64,000 nt of DNA from Pseudomonas fluorescens (GCA_902825215.1 LR782234.1:4216001-4280000); one strand, 5' to 3'. Shown: positions 35,872 to 45,591, counted from the first letter of the stretch. The notes: generated by a model from the sequence alone, not told the origin. Translations and numbers: made by a program.

Positions 35872-37374
35872 TCAATCAGCGTAAATCTTGCTTATTTGAT
35901 TTGAATTATCAAAGGGAACAACCCCTATCATCTCAAGGTCGGCATAATCGGTGAATTTATTATAAATCTCCTCAGCATCCTCAAGATAAAGCGACTTTGT
36001 GATACCACGTACCGCACGAGGAACTGAGTATTTAAACCCGCTAATAGCCGAACCGGAAAGCCCCATGCTTACAAGGGCGCTATAGGTAAAGTTGAACACA
36101 TTCTTAATATAGGGGGCTTCCCCAGGTCTTTTTTCGACAAACTCAAAATTCTCGCCCAGGTAGGGATGGCTGGATATTTGAGTATCTTCCTCCCCATGGA
36201 CAGGACTGTATTTGTCTCGCCACAGCGCTATGTCATTGGCAATACTTGAAAGCTCCGGGCGTAGTGAAAAATCGTTCACAAACCCAACAGCAACTATCAA
36301 GTAGTCAACCTTGATCCTATCTCCAGACGCAAGGGTGACCTCGACTTGTTCTTTTCCGTCTTCAATGACGAGTTTCACCCCTTCCCAGGCCGCATTGGTG
36401 CGAACGCTCGCACCTTCTAACCCTGACAATCGATTGTAGGCGTCTTGGGGAGCTGGAATGTTGTACCTGAACATGTGCCGCATATATTTCCACTTCAGGG
36501 AATCATCCATATCAGCGTAATGATTAAGGAACCCTGCTTTTGCCATCCAGATCTGAGGATTAATCCGCTGGATATCCTTGCGGCGAATACAAACAGTAGC
36601 CTCCAACGCACCAGCCTCAAGCGCGGTTGACGCATTGTCGAATGCAGATGCGCCGGCACCGAGAACAGCGATCTTTTTGCCTACAAGCTTTGAAAAATCA
36701 ATATGCTCTCCTGAAGAAGCATATCGTTCTTTAGGCAACGCCGATGAGATAAACTTGGGTACATGCCAGGCTCCACTGCCATCAACCCCTGTCGCAACAA
36801 CCACTCTACGAGCATAAACAATCTCGCGCGCCGATACTTCTCCCTGACCATCGTATCTGTTAAGTTCCAGTCGAAATAATTTGTCATCTGGAATCACGTT
36901 GGAGACACCAGTAAGATTTTCGACTGGAATCTTGAGAGTATCGCGGCACCATGTCAGATATTCTTGCCAGTCCCCTTTCGGGATTTTTACGAGTTGCTCC
37001 CAAGCCTCTTCACCGTATTTGGCTGTGTACCACGCTTGAGGTGCCAGACTGGTTAATGTCGCATCGATACCTGGCAAATGTTTTACAGTACGCAAAGTAC
37101 GCATGCGTGCCGTATTGTTCCATGGGCCTTCCAAGCCTTTAGGCTGCCGATCAAAAACAACGATGTTATCAACCCGTTCCCGCAAGAGACCTGCAGCGAT
37201 TGCCAACCCGCCTTGGCCTCCTCCGATGATAGCTACGTCGTAGACATGTTTACCGCTAGGGTGTGCCTTAGGCAGAACCCAAGGGTCATGAGGAAAGCGT
37301 AAGACGTGGAGATCTGCCTGTACCCTGGACGCCAATTCATCTAGAGCACTGTGCTCTGTTGGTTTCACACTCAT
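35872..37374 (-). CDS. FAD/NAD(P)-binding monooxygenase-like protein (FMO type)
   Basis: From the ATG at 37374 (AGGTG upstream) the protein has about 500 residues. An N-terminal FAD motif IIGGGQGGLAIAAGLL, a second nucleotide-binding motif IAVLGAGASAFDNAS at about 235-250, and the YLIVAVGF element before the C-terminal part fit FMO-like/lysine-N-hydroxylase-like flavoproteins. FMO proteins oxygenate soft nucleophiles such as amines and thioethers. In this operon it could hydroxylate the imported amino acid or amine; the substrate is unknown. Confidence 0.75.
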   Translation of the reverse strand: MSVKPTEHSALDELASRVQADLHVLRFPHDPWVLPKAHPSGKHVYDVAIIGGGQGGLAIAAGLLRERVDNIVVFDRQPKGLEGPWNNTARMRTLRTVKHLPGIDATLTSLAPQAWYTAKYGEEAWEQLVKIPKGDWQEYLTWCRDTLKIPVENLTGVSNVIPDDKLFRLELNRYDGQGEVSAREIVYARRVVVATGVDGSGAWHVPKFISSALPKERYASSGEHIDFSKLVGKKIAVLGAGASAFDNASTALEAGALEATVCIRRKDIQRINPQIWMAKAGFLNHYADMDDSLKWKYMRHMFRYNIPAPQDAYNRLSGLEGASVRTNAAWEGVKLVIEDGKEQVEVTLASGDRIKVDYLIVAVGFVNDFSLRPELSSIANDIALWRDKYSPVHGEEDTQISSHPYLGENFEFVEKRPGEAPYIKNVFNFTYSALVSMGLSGSAISGFKYSVPRAVRGITKSLYLEDAEEIYNKFTDYADLEMIGVVPFDNSNQISKIYAD

Positions 37375-37648
37375 TTTCTTCACCTATCTACTAGATCCGA
37401 AATATAGGTCATCTCGTCGCAAACCGCCCAGAGGCCGCTGATATCGCCATTTCGCTAATTGGGCGCGATAAAGTCAGTGTATTCTTCCTTCACCAGAAGC
37501 CGCTTCCAATCTGCACCGCTAAAATCAAGCAAAAATGAATAATTTTCTAAAAAAACCCAGCCTCTTGGAATTATTTTTCAAGCACTTACAAGGGCGCTAG
37601 AAAAGATCTCTAACGACAACGGAAAGCCAGCAATTTTGTCGTTGTTAC

Positions 37649-38953
37649 CTACGTAAAAAGTAATGTATTTCGATAGAAGCGAATTCCAGCGTCATATGCT
37701 TCTAACGCAATCTCACGCATTGGATATTTCGTAGACTTTCTCAGTGGCAACGGAGTAACTACGTCATCGCCGAGTGCGATCTTAGCCAGCATTTTTCCGA
37801 AATAAGCGTTTGGCGCAATGCCTCGCCCGTTGCATCCAATGGTTGCAAAGATGCCCGGGCGCGGTTCAACGAGATGCGGCAATCTGTCGACAGTTTGGCC
37901 AAGCGTGCCCGACCACCGATAGCCCCATTTGAATGTAGGCGCGAATGGGTAGACAAACTTCATTGCGCGGTTTACCCAGTTATCCCCTTCTGAATGGATG
38001 GGAAGGAACCCAATAGATCCAACATGGAGACGCCCTACCGGGTCATATCTGAACCACAGCGGTATCTTATGGGTGTCCCACATGGCTATGTAGTGAGGCA
38101 AAATTCGCTCTCTCCACTCGGGAGGTAACGGATCTGCAGTGGCGATACCAAAAGCACCAAGGGGCATTATTTCTTCTTTGAAGCCTGGTACCAGATCATT
38201 GCTGTATGCGTTGGTTGAGAGAATGACTTTGTCGGCTTTTATTGTCGTATCGCCGGTAGTAGCGATCCATCCACTACCTGAGGGTTCCAGCGAGGTAACC
38301 TTAGAGCCCGTGGAAATCCGAAGACCTCGAGCGACTGCAGCTCGCGCTAACCCGCGCACATAAGCAAGCGGTTGAAGGGTAAATCCACGGTGATCGATTA
38401 ACGCAGCTTTGTATCGAGTCGAACCGTTCATCTCTTCGAGTTCAGAACCGTAGACCATCTGCACATTCGCGCCCAAGGCTTGCCAATCCGAAGCCTGAGT
38501 TTCGAGTTCTCGAGTTTTCTGAGGAGTCGTTGAGCAGCGGATGATAGGTCTTTCGTCAGCAGCACAATCAATACCGTAATCGCGTATCAGCTGACGCACG
38601 ATATCGGGCGAGCCACCGAGCTCTTTCAAAAATAGAGGGCCATAATCTGGGCCTAACGCACGAAGAATTTGTTCCGGTGAAAGAAACTGTCCAGGGTTAA
38701 CCTGGCCTGCATTTCGGCCACTTGCACCCGAGCCTATCTCCTGAGCCTCAACCAATATTGTTTTGGCGCCGCGTTCAGCACAGTGAAGCCCAGCTGTCAC
38801 CCCATTGAAGCCGCCACCAATGATCAAGACATCACAAGATTCTTGTCGCGCCAAGGATACGCTCTCTGGTCTCTCCCCTCCGGTCGCAGACCACATTGAA
38901 TGGTGGATTTCAGATTCTTGCCCACTAATGAAAGGTCTATCGCCATTAAACAT
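37649..38953 (-). CDS. DAO-family FAD-dependent oxidoreductase (PuuB-like)
   Basis: 434 residues from the ATG at 38953, with AGGA 6 nt upstream. The FAD motif IIGGGFNGVTAGLHCAERG, then GSGASGRNAGQVNPGQ and the C-terminal signature PGIFATIGCNGRGIAPNAYFG mark the gamma-glutamylputrescine oxidase/glycine oxidase group of D-amino-acid-oxidase-like flavoenzymes. They oxidise an amine or amino acid to an imine with release of ammonia and H2O2. It follows the ABC importer by 77 bp on the same strand and probably works on the imported substrate. Confidence 0.85.
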   Translation of the reverse strand: MFNGDRPFISGQESEIHHSMWSATGGERPESVSLARQESCDVLIIGGGFNGVTAGLHCAERGAKTILVEAQEIGSGASGRNAGQVNPGQFLSPEQILRALGPDYGPLFLKELGGSPDIVRQLIRDYGIDCAADERPIIRCSTTPQKTRELETQASDWQALGANVQMVYGSELEEMNGSTRYKAALIDHRGFTLQPLAYVRGLARAAVARGLRISTGSKVTSLEPSGSGWIATTGDTTIKADKVILSTNAYSNDLVPGFKEEIMPLGAFGIATADPLPPEWRERILPHYIAMWDTHKIPLWFRYDPVGRLHVGSIGFLPIHSEGDNWVNRAMKFVYPFAPTFKWGYRWSGTLGQTVDRLPHLVEPRPGIFATIGCNGRGIAPNAYFGKMLAKIALGDDVVTPLPLRKSTKYPMREIALEAYDAGIRFYRNTLLFT

Positions 38954-39029
38954 AGTCAATCCTACTTCGCTACGAGCGCTTAATTTATTAACTGTTTTTG
39001 ATCGCTACAAACGGTTGGGTGGAGATTAA

Positions 39030-39695
39030 TTAGATAGCCATTGTGTGCAAAATCTTCCGCTCAAGCGCAGTGACAGCTCGAGTGATGGGAAATGCGATCA
39101 CGAAATAAATGATTGCAGCCGCAGTCAAGAGCTCCACCGGATGACCTGTCCGATTAGATATGTTCTGGCTAACAAACATCAAATCAGCCATACCTACAGC
39201 GGAGACGAGAGCACTTTCCTTAAACAAACTGGTGCAATTGGAAAGTAGTGTGGGCGCAGCTCTCAGGAGGGCTTGCGGAAGAAGGACGTACATCGTATGA
39301 ACCCGATACGTTAGTCCAAGCGCAATTCCAGCGTCATGCTGCTCTTTGCTAACATAACTAAAAGAAGCACGAAAAGTCTCACTCGTTATTGCAGCCATAT
39401 ACAACGTAAGGGCAATGATTCCGCATGTCAGATTGGATAGTTCAACACCTAAAATCAGGGGCAAGCAGAAAAAGATCCAAAATAACTGAATCAACACTGG
39501 TGTCCCGCGAAAAAGAGCTACGTAGACGGTACTGATCGCATAGAGGATCTTATTTTTTGAGCTCCTGGCAATTGCAACCAAAAAACCAAAAGCACATCCT
39601 AGGACAACACAGATAGCCGTGAGTTTTAAAGTTAACAGAAGGCCGAAGAGCAGCGCCGCCTTGTAATCGAAGATTACTGAGAAATCTAGTTCCAT
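39030..39695 (-). CDS. Polar amino acid ABC transporter permease (HisM/GlnP type)
   Basis: 221 residues with about five membrane helices and the permease EAA-type loop (EQHDAGIALGL... PQALLRAAPTLLSN) that contacts the ATPase. It is 10 bp downstream of a second permease gene, forming a heterodimeric channel typical of histidine/glutamine/cystine-type importers. Confidence 0.9.
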   Translation of the reverse strand: MELDFSVIFDYKAALLFGLLLTLKLTAICVVLGCAFGFLVAIARSSKNKILYAISTVYVALFRGTPVLIQLFWIFFCLPLILGVELSNLTCGIIALTLYMAAITSETFRASFSYVSKEQHDAGIALGLTYRVHTMYVLLPQALLRAAPTLLSNCTSLFKESALVSAVGMADLMFVSQNISNRTGHPVELLTAAAIIYFVIAFPITRAVTALERKILHTMAI

Positions 39696-39705
39696 GTCCG
39701 CGTCC

Positions 39706-40374
39706 TCACGTGTTTTCCGCTTTACGGCGGCGCTCTATGTATTCGACGAGTTGCGATACTGGGAACGATATCGCAAAGTATATTAGAGCGATCACGGTAA
39801 ACACTTCGATAGGTCGGTAAGTGTCAGTAGCCAATATTTTCCCCATGTACATCAGATCTTGCAATGCGACTATCGCTACAAGCGCGGTTTGCTGGAATGC
39901 ACCTATGCCGTTCGCAACCAACACGGGTAGAGCCGACCTAAACGCTTGGGGAAGTACCACGTAAACAGTCCGTTGAAACGGAGAGAGACCCAAAGCCACC
40001 GTCGCGTCATACTGATTACTTTGAACACCCTGGATGGCTGCCCTGTAAGCCTCCGCATTAAATGCGGCAAGGTTAAGTCCAATCGCCAGTATCCCCATAG
40101 TCATCGCATCTATGTACACATCGAATATGATAGGTATGCAGTAGAAAAACCATACGATCTGCACGAGCGCAGGGGTACAGCGGAAAAACTCGATAAATAG
40201 GGTAAAAGGCCACCGAAGAATTGGGTTAGGACTCATAACCAAAAGCGCGATAACGAATCCAAGAGTCAATCCAATGAGGTTCGCTGCTATAGTTAGTTCT
40301 AGGGTAACAACTAACCCTTTGAGCAGCGGCCAAAGACCATTCGCGATAAAGAACAAGTCAAATTGATAGTTCAC
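39706..40374 (-). CDS. Polar amino acid ABC transporter permease
   Basis: 222 residues, homologous in layout to the following permease (GLSPFQRTVYVVLPQAFRSALPVL is the coupling loop). Its start overlaps the end of the ATPase gene by 17 bp, which implies translational coupling. The pair forms the inner-membrane channel. Confidence 0.9.
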   Translation of the reverse strand: MNYQFDLFFIANGLWPLLKGLVVTLELTIAANLIGLTLGFVIALLVMSPNPILRWPFTLFIEFFRCTPALVQIVWFFYCIPIIFDVYIDAMTMGILAIGLNLAAFNAEAYRAAIQGVQSNQYDATVALGLSPFQRTVYVVLPQAFRSALPVLVANGIGAFQQTALVAIVALQDLMYMGKILATDTYRPIEVFTVIALIYFAISFPVSQLVEYIERRRKAENT

Positions 40375-41161
40375 GTTCGACTCCTACCGTCTCGCCGATA
40401 TGAAAGACTCGCTGAATAAACTCTCTCGTTCGAGCTTCCTTTGGTTTACCGAGTACCTGCTCAGGCGGCCCATCCTCGACCACGACCCCACCTGCGCAGA
40501 AGATCACCCGTGAGGCAATATTTTTGGCAAAGTGCATGTCATGAGTAACAATTACCATTGGCATAGATTGCTCGGCCAAGTGCATGATGACTTGCTCGAC
40601 TTCGGCAACCAGTTCCGGGTCGAGAGCTGACGTAACCTCATCAAACAACATCAGCTTAGGATCAAGCATCAATGCTCTGGCAATAGCGACTCGTTGCTTC
40701 TGTCCGCCAGAGAGATGAGCTGGATAGGCTTTTTCCTTCGCCTCTAGTCCAAATCTTGTTAACAAACCACGTGCTCGAAGCTCTGCCGACTGCTTAGACT
40801 CACCTCTTACCTTGATTGGAGCGAGCGTCAAGTTCTGGAGAATATTGAGATGTGGAAACAACGTATAGTGCTGGAAAACCATACCAATATTACGGCGAAT
40901 TTCCTTATCAATCACAGTCCTTCCAAACTTGTCGGTCGTAATATAATTCTTTCCTTGGAATAACAACTGGCCCTTATCTATGTCTTCCAGCCCCATTAAA
41001 ACGCGCAGTAATGTGCTCTTGCCGCCACCGCTTGGCCCAATCACCACCACGCGATCACCAGGGCACATACTGATGTCCAGACCTTGCAATACAGGTTTTA
41101 CACCCCCTGCATAGCTCTTGTGCAGGCCCTTCATTTCTACAAGATAGTTTGCATTTGCCAT
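40358..41161 (-). CDS. Amino acid ABC transporter ATP-binding protein
   Basis: 267 residues with Walker A GPSGGGKST, signature LSGGQKQR, Walker B LMLFDEVTSALDP and the H-loop VIVTHDMHF. This is the GlnQ/HisP class, which powers uptake of polar amino acids. It is encoded between the solute-binding protein and the two permeases. Confidence 0.9.
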   Translation of the reverse strand: MANANYLVEMKGLHKSYAGGVKPVLQGLDISMCPGDRVVVIGPSGGGKSTLLRVLMGLEDIDKGQLLFQGKNYITTDKFGRTVIDKEIRRNIGMVFQHYTLFPHLNILQNLTLAPIKVRGESKQSAELRARGLLTRFGLEAKEKAYPAHLSGGQKQRVAIARALMLDPKLMLFDEVTSALDPELVAEVEQVIMHLAEQSMPMVIVTHDMHFAKNIASRVIFCAGGVVVEDGPPEQVLGKPKEARTREFIQRVFHIGETVGVERELSI

Positions 41162-41205
41162 TAGCTTCTACTCCAAGTCCAGACAGCCTCGCCCACTAAA
41201 ACGCT

Positions 41206-42027
41206 TCACTTTGTCTCGTGTGCAATGGCTTTTTTGATTAGTTCATCCATATGACCAGTCGAGACAGCGTCATTGATATAGAGATCTAACACTTGAAGAT
41301 CAGCGTATGAGGTATCTCGTCGCAGGCCGAACGAAACCCCTTTTTTGTCGATCGCGGGCACAGGCTTAAGAACAACCGCCCAGTCGGTATGCGAGGCCGC
41401 GAATAAGTCGTTAGCTGCTGACGTATCAAAAATTACATCGGCTCGTTTAGACATTACAGCCAATCGGATTTCGTCCGGCCCAGGCAACCGCATGATCGAT
41501 GCATTCTTGATGATGGCCGTCAATGACTTGTCTTGAGCAGTGCCAGACGATACCGCTATCGTCACACCAGGCTGGTCAATGTCCGCAAGGCTTTTAGGCT
41601 GATTAGTCTTTGGATTTTTTTGGTTGTAGACAAAAGTCGATTCGGTCGCTGACAAGCTTTTTGAGAAAACAATAGAGAGTGCACGTTGCGGAGTGGCCGT
41701 AAGAGCCGGTGCCAAATCCCACTTCCTAGACTGCAGCCCTGCAACCATGTTGTCCCAGCTTGTGTCCACAAACACGGGTTTGACCTTCAAGATCTCAGCG
41801 AACTCTCTGCACGCATCGACGAAGAACCCTGAATACTCCCCAGTGGCCGGATCCTTCATAATGTAAGGCGGCGCCTCAGCTGTACCACATCTGATAGCTC
41901 CAGCTTTCTGTGCTGTAGCCCAAATGCCATCCCCTTCACCTTCGGCGTATACGCCCGATGATGCGGAAACTACTCCTACTAGAACCAATGCCGGTAACAG
42001 ACGCATGCTCATACGTTTGAAAATCAT
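41206..42027 (-). CDS. Periplasmic amino acid-binding protein (SBP family 3)
   Basis: 273 residues from the ATG at 42027 (GGGAGA 7 nt upstream). A signal peptide (MRLLPALVLVGVVSASSGVYA) precedes a mature domain with IRCGTAEAPPYIM, GFFVDACREFAEIL and the second-lobe AVSSGTAQDKSL element, as in family 3 binding proteins. It selects the substrate of the importer, which would be the pathway's amino acid or amine. Confidence 0.9.
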   Translation of the reverse strand: MIFKRMSMRLLPALVLVGVVSASSGVYAEGEGDGIWATAQKAGAIRCGTAEAPPYIMKDPATGEYSGFFVDACREFAEILKVKPVFVDTSWDNMVAGLQSRKWDLAPALTATPQRALSIVFSKSLSATESTFVYNQKNPKTNQPKSLADIDQPGVTIAVSSGTAQDKSLTAIIKNASIMRLPGPDEIRLAVMSKRADVIFDTSAANDLFAASHTDWAVVLKPVPAIDKKGVSFGLRRDTSYADLQVLDLYINDAVSTGHMDELIKKAIAHETK

Positions 42028-42304
42028 ATCGGTATCTCCCAGTGATGCGCCGGCCAAACGCAGATTTGAGGGGGATGGCCCTCTGAGCCTCTTGTTATTT
42101 TCGGCATGTCCGTTTTGGGGCTAGGACACACCTCTTTTTTTTCTCCTTCGTGAAGCACCCGGCTCGATCCATCCAGCTGATGAAAAAAGACTACCACTTG
42201 ACAATAGGTAAACTTTTGCAAAATTTCCACACCGCAGCCTCTTGACATAGAAGAGACTTCCAAGGTTTTCTGTATCCCTGCAAGATTCTTCCGAGGCTGT
42301 GTAT

Positions 42305-42808
42305 ATGTCCAGTTCTACAAAAACGCAGGATCGTTCCTCCCGGCTAGACCGCATCGATCGTCGAATATTGGCGAGCCTACAGCGAGACTCCACTCAGCCA
42401 GTGAACGAACTCGCGGAGCAGGTCGGGCTATCCATGACGCCTTGCTGGCGTAGAATTCAGCGCCTCGAACAGCAAGGCTTTATCAAAAAACGGGTCGCCA
42501 TACTCGACAGAACGACGCTGAACGCGAAAGTGACAGTGTTCATCATGATCAAGACTAGAGAGCACTCCATTGAGTGGATAGAACGTTTCTATCAGGCAAC
42601 CCGGGATATGACAGAAATTGTCGACATTTACCGGATGAGCGGTGAAGTGGATTATTTGATACGGGCTTTCTTGCCGGATATTCAAGCCTATGATGTCCTC
42701 TATAAGAAGATCATTGGTCAGTTACCAGTAGCAAACATCACATCTATGTTTGCTATGGAAGAGATCAAATCAACGAGTGAAGTGCCACTCGATTTTATTC
42801 CTGACTAG
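42305..42808 (+). CDS. Lrp/AsnC-family transcriptional regulator
   Basis: 167 residues. The N-terminal winged HTH is LDRIDRRILASLQRDSTQPVNELAEQVGLSMTPCWRR; the C-terminal RAM/AsnC ligand domain includes TVFIMIK and YRMSGEVDYLIRAF. It is divergent from the SBP-led operon (about 280 bp apart), the standard position of a local amino-acid-responsive activator. The ATG at 42305 is chosen over a GTG two codons upstream. Confidence 0.85.
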   Translation: MSSSTKTQDRSSRLDRIDRRILASLQRDSTQPVNELAEQVGLSMTPCWRRIQRLEQQGFIKKRVAILDRTTLNAKVTVFIMIKTREHSIEWIERFYQATRDMTEIVDIYRMSGEVDYLIRAFLPDIQAYDVLYKKIIGQLPVANITSMFAMEEIKSTSEVPLDFIPD

Positions 42809-42815
42809 AAAAAAT

Positions 42816-43457
42816 TTAGAGCAGCTCTGCATATCCAGGCGAGCTGCTTGAGCTGCCCCCAACCATCACTTTTGGCATAGCTTCGCCTAATCTAGATTGG
42901 GCGTACTGCCGCAACAATGGGTAAAATTCTTTAAAATCCTCACTCAGCGGCAGATAAAGTGATGTCAGTTCTTCGTACGCATGAAGCAAGCCGTCTGGTT
43001 GGGATAAACGCCGCGAAATAACCTCCAATCCATGGCCGATCATTGAGAAATCTCGGTACGCACCGAACCAATCTTCCGAAATCATCAGCGGAGCGATTTG
43101 TGCCAACCGCTCTGGCAGGGCTGGCTCAGCCTCTAAGAGTCCATAGACTTTCTGAGTAAAAACCTCCAAAGGCTGATCGGCATATTGCTCCCAATTCGAC
43201 GCTAGGCAATGATCGAAAAACATGTCGAGAGCGATTCCGGCATAGCGACGCCTTGTGACAGAAAATCGCTCCAAGGCTTTTCTAACCACAGGGTGCGAAT
43301 CCGTGAAAGCATCGATTCGACGGTGAAGCCTGATCGCCTCCTGAGCTTGTATAGAAAAATCCTCGAGAGCAGCCCCCTTCACAAAATCTCCATAGAGACT
43401 TCCCAGTAGCTGCTGTGGCTGCTGTCCGCCTAAGTGAAGATGCGCAAGATAATTCAT
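42816..43457 (-). CDS. acpH: Acyl carrier protein phosphodiesterase
   Basis: 213 residues. The opening MNYLAHLHLGG, the GDFVKG element and the LHRRIDAFTDSHP motif with HD residues are those of AcpH, which removes the 4'-phosphopantetheine from holo-ACP. AAGGAA lies 6 nt before the ATG at 43457; upstream extension is not supported. It ends 8 bp from the convergent AsnC-family gene. The gene is a housekeeping-type marker. Confidence 0.85.
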   Translation of the reverse strand: MNYLAHLHLGGQQPQQLLGSLYGDFVKGAALEDFSIQAQEAIRLHRRIDAFTDSHPVVRKALERFSVTRRRYAGIALDMFFDHCLASNWEQYADQPLEVFTQKVYGLLEAEPALPERLAQIAPLMISEDWFGAYRDFSMIGHGLEVISRRLSQPDGLLHAYEELTSLYLPLSEDFKEFYPLLRQYAQSRLGEAMPKVMVGGSSSSSPGYAELL

Positions 43458-43540
43458 CAACAATTCCTTTAGGCAAATTGGGTACCGCCGAGTCAGTGTG
43501 AGCTGATCAAAAACCAATCAATCGACCCTATGCGTCAACG

Positions 43541-43558
43541 CTACCATTCACTAGGTAG
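43541..43558. promoter_or_regulatory. TetR-type palindrome CTACC-N8-GGTAG
   Basis: An 18-bp imperfect palindrome in the promoter region of the CMD/old-yellow-enzyme operon. It shares arms with the boxes at 43672 and 51212. The likely binder is the NemR-like TetR encoded at 49066 (inference). Confidence 0.5.
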
Positions 43559-43671
43559 GTATTCAATACCATACTCGCACCTACTCAGCACCTTGAGTTC
43601 GCAATCCAGGCTTCGACTCAATTTTAGCTTGCACGTATGATCAACCAAAAATCGCACAGACCCTTGCAAGC

Positions 43672-43689
43672 CTACCAACTAGATGGTAG
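43672..43689. promoter_or_regulatory. TetR-type operator CTACCAACTAGATGGTAG
   Basis: An 18-bp palindrome with 8 of 9 half-site positions symmetric, about 65 bp before the first gene of the plus-strand operon, where it would overlap the promoter. A related box sits in front of the minus-strand OsmC operon. Confidence 0.6.
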
Positions 43690-43752
43690 CGTACAAACAG
43701 ATTCAAAATTATTCGTGAACCTGCAGGGTGTTAAAGCCCACGTGAGTATCCT

Positions 43753-44085
43753 ATGCAAGACTGGAAGCAAACCCGCAAAGACATCAATACGCGTTTGGTA
43801 GAGCTCAATGGCCTGTCTCCAGAGACCATGAAGGGCATGGCAGCACTCGGCGCCGCCGGAGGTAAAACCAACCATCTGGACGCCAAGACTCGCGAGCTAA
43901 TTTCCCTTGCCGTGGCCGTGACGACTCGCTGCGACGGCTGCATTGCATTCCACGCTGCTGAAGCCAAGAAGCTCGGTGTAACCAGTGAAGAGGTGGCCGA
44001 AGCATTGGGTGTGGCCATCAACATGAATGCAGGTGCTGCGCTGGTCTACAGCACTCATGTGCTCGACGCGTTCGACAAGTCCTAA
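43753..44085 (+). CDS. AhpD-like CMD-family protein
   Basis: 110 residues with the redox centre C60-x2-C63...H67 (TRCDGCIAFHAAEA), typical of YnjA/AhpD-type alkylhydroperoxidase proteins. It is the first gene of a plus-strand unit with an old yellow enzyme and a tautomerase, all suited to reactive electrophiles. Function is peroxide or quinone protection by inference. Confidence 0.8.
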   Translation: MQDWKQTRKDINTRLVELNGLSPETMKGMAALGAAGGKTNHLDAKTRELISLAVAVTTRCDGCIAFHAAEAKKLGVTSEEVAEALGVAINMNAGAALVYSTHVLDAFDKS

Positions 44086-44127
44086 ATCAAACGCCGAATT
44101 AAACCCTTAACGACGTCGAGATTAATC

Positions 44128-45234
44128 ATGAATAAGCTGTTCACTCCCTACGATCTAGCCGGTACTCCTTTGAAAAACCGCGTTGTCATGGCCCCTATGA
44201 CTCGCACCCGAACCTTGAACAACATTCCGAATGAATCCAACGCGCTTTACTACGCTCAACGAGCTTCTGCCGGATTGCTGATTACCGAAGGCCTGCCTAT
44301 TTCCGATGAGGCTCGCGGCTATCTTTATACCCCTGGCATTTACGAAGATGTGCATTTGCCAGGCTGGCGCAAAGTGACGGAAGCGGTGCACGCCAAGGGC
44401 GGGAAGATTTTTGCTCAGCTTTGGCACGTAGGGCGTATGTCCCACACCTCGGTACACGGCATAGTGCCGGTCTCCTCGGGCACAGTGCCTGCGGTGGACA
44501 CTACGGTGTATGCCTGGATCGAACCTGGCAAAGCTGGCCCGGTACAGCCCAGCGCTCCACGTGCGCTGGAAACTGAAGAAGTGAAGCGCGTCATCGCTGA
44601 CTTCGTGAAGTCCGCACGGATGGCCATGGACGCCGGCTTTGACGGTATCGAAATCATGGCAGCCAACGGCTTCCTATTCGACCAATTCCTGAGCAGCGCT
44701 CTGAACACTCGTACTGATCAGTACGGTGGCTCTATTGCAAACCGTCAACGGCTCCTGCTGGAAACGATTGATGCGATTGCTGCTGAAATCGGCGGATCGA
44801 AGATTGGTGTGCGGTTCTCTCCGTTTGGTCGACTGTATGACTTCGGTGTGTACGAAGGCGAAGAAGAAACCTGGATGAGCATGGCGGCTGCGCTCAACGA
44901 AAGGGATCTGGCATTTGTTCACCTGAACTACCAACCGACCATTGTTGCCGCGCAAACACCACCTGGTTTCGGCGCTGCATTCCGTGAAGCGTACAACGGC
45001 ACCTTGATGGCTGCGGGCGGCTTCACCAAAGAGATCGCAGAGTCTGAGCTGGCTAAAGGCGAGCTAGATCTGATTGCTTTTGGCACAGCCTACATTGCCA
45101 ATCCTGATCTGGTAGAGCGTATGCAGAACGATTGGCCATTGGCCGAAGGTGATCGCGCGACCTACTACGGCGTGAGCGGTTCGATTGATAAGGGCTACAC
45201 CGACTATCCGGAATACGCAGCTGCCAAAGCCTGA
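44128..45234 (+). CDS. Alkene reductase, old yellow enzyme family (NemA-like)
   Basis: 368 residues with the OYE opening LFTPYDLAGTPLKNRVVMAPMTRTR, the QLWHVGRMSH substrate-binding element, the FDGIEIMAANGFLFDQFLS core and the RTDQYGGSIANR motif. FMN-dependent NADPH oxidoreductases of this class reduce activated C=C bonds, N-ethylmaleimide and nitro-esters. It is downstream of a TetR-type operator pair, as in nemRA of E. coli. Confidence 0.9.
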   Translation: MNKLFTPYDLAGTPLKNRVVMAPMTRTRTLNNIPNESNALYYAQRASAGLLITEGLPISDEARGYLYTPGIYEDVHLPGWRKVTEAVHAKGGKIFAQLWHVGRMSHTSVHGIVPVSSGTVPAVDTTVYAWIEPGKAGPVQPSAPRALETEEVKRVIADFVKSARMAMDAGFDGIEIMAANGFLFDQFLSSALNTRTDQYGGSIANRQRLLLETIDAIAAEIGGSKIGVRFSPFGRLYDFGVYEGEEETWMSMAAALNERDLAFVHLNYQPTIVAAQTPPGFGAAFREAYNGTLMAAGGFTKEIAESELAKGELDLIAFGTAYIANPDLVERMQNDWPLAEGDRATYYGVSGSIDKGYTDYPEYAAAKA

Positions 45235-45264
45235 TATTCCTTCACAAACATTGAGGAGAACACC

Positions 45265-45483
45265 ATGCCACTCGTAACTATCAAAGGGATTGAAGGCGTT
45301 TTTTCCGACGAGCAAAAGGCTGAAGTGATTCGCAAGGTGACTGACGCTATGGTGTCGGTTGAAGGCGAAAACATGCGCGCCCTCACCTGGGTCATCTTCG
45401 AAGAGGTTAAAAGTGGAGACTGGGGTATTGGTGGCAAACCTGTGACCGCGCAGGAAGTATTGAAGCTGCAAGCCGGCCAGTAA
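45265..45483 (+). CDS. 4-oxalocrotonate tautomerase-like protein
   Basis: 72 residues. The catalytic amino-terminal proline (after Met removal) is present in MPLVTIKGIEGVFSDEQK, as is the tautomerase fold's TWVIFEEVKSGDWGIGGK strand. GAGGAG precedes the ATG. It follows the OYE gene by 30 bp, so an unsaturated carbonyl substrate may be isomerised and reduced. Confidence 0.8.
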   Translation: MPLVTIKGIEGVFSDEQKAEVIRKVTDAMVSVEGENMRALTWVIFEEVKSGDWGIGGKPVTAQEVLKLQAGQ

Positions 45484-45503
45484 GGCTTCTCCTTCAGGTC
45501 ATT

Positions 45504-45553
45504 AGCTCCCTGTTCGTTGAGTGCGGTTATGCTCAACGAGCAGGGAGCTTTTT
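45504..45553 (+). terminator. Rho-independent terminator
   Basis: A near-perfect 18-bp stem (AGCTCCCTGTTCGTTGAG with its complement, one G-U pair) and a 10-nt loop, followed by TTTTT. It ends the CMD-OYE-tautomerase transcript just before the KefG-like gene. Confidence 0.9.
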
Positions 45554-45591
45554 CCGTTCTTAAAGAACGCTAGGTTTGTGGGGACTACTCC

